A DNA stretch of 64,000 nucleotides from DASXHD01 sp038239005 (GTDB lineage: Bacteria; Myxococcota_A; Polyangia; Polyangiales; Polyangiaceae): assembly GCA_038239005.1 (NCBI GenBank), contig JBBSFE010000018.1, forward strand, positions 4,628-68,627. The letters are read 5' to 3'. The notes beneath the pieces were generated by a model. The model made no database searches and was not told the DNA's origin. It saw only the letters and a program-made list of their open reading frames with translations. Positions 62,382 through 64,000 of this stretch are shown piece by piece. How positions within the stretch are numbered: the first letter of the stretch is position 1; each line of letters begins with the position of its first letter. A program made the translations under genes and the position numbers.

Positions 62382-63785
62382 GTGTCGTTCAAGTACGCAG
62401 TCGAGAAGGTGACGCCGAATCACTACGTGCTTCCGAAAATCGGAAGCATGAAGGTGGAGGTGCACGCGTTTCTCTCCGAGTCGCTCTACGAAACGACGGA
62501 CGAACAGGTTTGGCAACAAATCGTGAGCGGCGCGAGCTACGAAGGCGTCGTCGGCGCGTATCTGTTGCCCGACACGCACGTGGGTTACGGCGTCCCGGTC
62601 GGCAGCGTCATCGTCACGGACGACACCATCATCCAGGGCGGCTCGGGCTACGACATCTCGTGTGGCGTCCTCACCATGAAGGCCGCGCTGACCGCATCGT
62701 CGGTTCGCAGCAAACACGAACGCCAACGCTGGGTGACCGAGGTCGAGCGCCGCATCGCAACGGGCAAAGGGCACCGGCGACCCGAGCTCATGCCGAAGTT
62801 CTCGAAGCGCAAAGCCGACGACATCCTCCGCTACGGCGCCCAAGCGCTCGGCGTGCGCGCAGACCTTTGCGAGCGGCAATTCATTCCCGTTCCCGACGAC
62901 ATCGATCTCGCGAAGATCGATCGCGCGTATTCGAGCGCCGCCGGCCAGCTCGGGAGCGTCGGCGGCGGCAACCACTTCGTCGAGATGCAATGCGATCGCG
63001 ATTCCGGCGACGTCTACGTGATGGTCCATTGCGGAAGCCGCGGCTACGGCTGGCAAACGGCGAATCACTTTTTCTACGAAGGCGCGAAAGTGCGCGGGCT
63101 GCCGAAAAACCGCCGCGAGGAATCGTGGCTTCGCGCGACCGAGCCGCTCGGAAAAGAGTATTGGGCGCACCACAACTCCGCGGCAAACTTCGCGATCGCG
63201 AATCGCCACATCATCGTCGATGGAATTCGCGAAGCCACGCGCGAGGTCTTCGACGCCGACGTCGAGGTCTATTACGAGATCAGCCACAACCTCGTGCAAG
63301 AGGAGACGCTCGTCCTGCCCGACGGCACGACGAAGCGCGGCTTCGTTCACCGCAAGGGCGCGACGCGCGCGTTCCCCGCGGGTCATCCGGATCTCGTTGG
63401 CACCCGCTGGGAAACGACCGGGCACCCGTGTCTCATCCCCGGCTCGATGTTCGAGGGCGCAGCGATGTTGTTTCCGCGCGCCGGCGCATACAAAAGCGCG
63501 TGCAGCGTGAACCACGGCTCGGGTCGCGTGCTCTCGCGCGGTGAAGCGAAGCGCAAGCTCGAGCACAAGCAAGACCGCATCGACGAGGAAATGGCGACGG
63601 TGCAGCGCATGATCGGCGGTGTGAAGGTCGAGGGCATCATGTCGAACCACGTCCACGTTCCGCTCGACGAGTGCGCGCTCGTCTACAAAGACCTCGACGA
63701 GGTGCTCGCGGTGCTCGAAGCCGAAGAAATCGCGCTCGTCACTAACCGCCTCTACCCCGTCGCCAACATCAAAGGCGCCGACTGA
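62382..63785 (+). CDS. rtcB: RtcB RNA-splicing ligase
   Basis: 467 residues. Metal and nucleotide site motifs are present: LLPDTHVGYGVPVGSV, the metal Cys in GYDISCGV, GSVGGGNHFVEMQ, MVHCGSRGYGW, and the guanylylated His in NHGSGRVLSR. RtcB joins 2',3'-cyclic phosphate RNA ends to 5'-OH with GTP and manganese; in bacteria it is associated with tRNA and 16S rRNA repair. The common archease partner is not seen. GTG at 62382 is the only start compatible with the conserved N-terminus. Confidence 0.94.
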   Translation: MSFKYAVEKVTPNHYVLPKIGSMKVEVHAFLSESLYETTDEQVWQQIVSGASYEGVVGAYLLPDTHVGYGVPVGSVIVTDDTIIQGGSGYDISCGVLTMKAALTASSVRSKHERQRWVTEVERRIATGKGHRRPELMPKFSKRKADDILRYGAQALGVRADLCERQFIPVPDDIDLAKIDRAYSSAAGQLGSVGGGNHFVEMQCDRDSGDVYVMVHCGSRGYGWQTANHFFYEGAKVRGLPKNRREESWLRATEPLGKEYWAHHNSAANFAIANRHIIVDGIREATREVFDADVEVYYEISHNLVQEETLVLPDGTTKRGFVHRKGATRAFPAGHPDLVGTRWETTGHPCLIPGSMFEGAAMLFPRAGAYKSACSVNHGSGRVLSRGEAKRKLEHKQDRIDEEMATVQRMIGGVKVEGIMSNHVHVPLDECALVYKDLDEVLAVLEAEEIALVTNRLYPVANIKGAD

Positions 63786-63806
63786 CTCGACCCAGACGAA
63801 GAAAGC

Positions 63807-63827
63807 CGCCAAGGCGCCAAGGCGCCA
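63807..63827 (+). repeat. 2.6 copies of CGCCAAGG
   Basis: CGCCAAGGCGCCAAGGCGCC plus A directly after rtcB. Runs of this octamer are common between genes in several GC-rich phyla as I recall. Between here and 63882 (55 bases) I see nothing else. Confidence 0.6.
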
Positions 63828-63882
63828 GAAGACGAGAAGAGATTTGGGTTCGAACCGCACGTTAGACCTCCCTCGGATTCGC

Positions 63883-64000
63883 TGACACGCCGCCGAAAGA
63901 AATCGGATGCGTACCCTGCCTCGTTACACCGCTGAATTCAAAGCTGACGCTGTCGCCAGCCTCGCAAAGACAGGTCGATCGTTGCCCGAGGTCGCCCGCG
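63883..64000 (+). mobile_element. Left end of an IS3-type insertion sequence (runs off window)
   Basis: A transposase OrfA start lies 24 bases in from TGACACGCCGCCGAAAGAAA, which begins with the TGA typical of IS3 ends. The opposite end and target duplication lie outside the window, so the boundary is inferred. Confidence 0.6.
63907..64000 (+). CDS. IS3-type transposase OrfA, partial
   Basis: The frame from ATG 63907 encodes 31 residues beginning MRTLPRYTAEFKADAVASLA, the first helix-turn-helix of the OrfA (HTH_Tnp_1/Transposase_8) DNA-binding protein, and runs off the right edge. OrfA binds the IS ends; OrfB, made by frameshift, is the catalytic part and would follow. Family assignment rests on this short stretch only. 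Confidence 0.7.
   Translation, partial: MRTLPRYTAEFKADAVASLAKTGRSLPEVAR

Overview
The window is GC-rich, densely packed DNA whose content points to a myxobacterium of the order Polyangiales (Myxococcota). The evidence is five Hanks-type Ser/Thr kinase genes, many secreted lipoproteins with Asp/Ser/Thr/Gly-rich linkers after the lipobox, two FHA proteins, VKOR-DsbA and prolyl-oligopeptidase genes, and extreme operon compaction. The species cannot be named from the sequence alone.

Layout. 1-4716: a truncated surface lipoprotein, then an envelope thiol/disulfide operon (VKOR-DsbA fusion, OmpA-like protein, TlpA-like lipoprotein, predicted outer-membrane protein). 4721-12600: twin-FHA protein, apt, surE, prolyl oligopeptidase, a small lipoprotein and a membrane-anchored MutS-like ATPase. 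12618-21232: molybdenum block, with moaB-moaD facing a long reverse operon (lipoprotein, orphan sctS/fliQ, epmA, moeA, moaC, two ArsA-type ATPases, moaE, modA, modB, modC). 21297-26655: an SDR, then a kinase / TPR-PEGA membrane protein / two lipoproteins cassette. 26685-30559: argH-argF-bolA divergent from argG. 30600-39827: a 1249-residue kinase-ATPase, then a second cassette (pseudokinase, kinase, TPR-PEGA protein, Cys-rich lipoprotein). 39870-42886: argC and an unusual argJ fused to an ArgB-like domain. 42924-54270: diguanylate cyclase, kinase-TPR protein, RluA-RlmI fusion, lipoproteins, ABC-F ATPase. 54331-63785: accessory redox and regulator genes (GST, broken FAD monooxygenase with GntR-TetR regulator, SDR with LysR regulator, frameshifted redoxin, MarR/SRPBCC pair, RtcB). 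63883-64000: left end of an IS3-type element.

How the genes work together. Arginine genes occur in three places (argHF, argG, argCJ), but argA, argD and a convincing argB are absent: the only ArgB-like sequence is fused to ArgJ and lacks its catalytic lysines. The molybdenum block makes and inserts molybdopterin cofactor and imports molybdate, but moaA is absent. The kinase cassettes look like transmembrane signalling modules that pair a kinase with a PEGA-type membrane protein and secreted lipoproteins.

Most notable points: ArgJ fused to a degenerate acetylglutamate kinase; a perfect 30-bp repeat inside two unrelated genes and a palindrome-rich insert inside moaB; an ArsA ATPase pair inside the molybdenum operon; a pseudokinase co-transcribed with a kinase; two genes broken by single-base lesions; and many 4-base start/stop overlaps, several using TTG.
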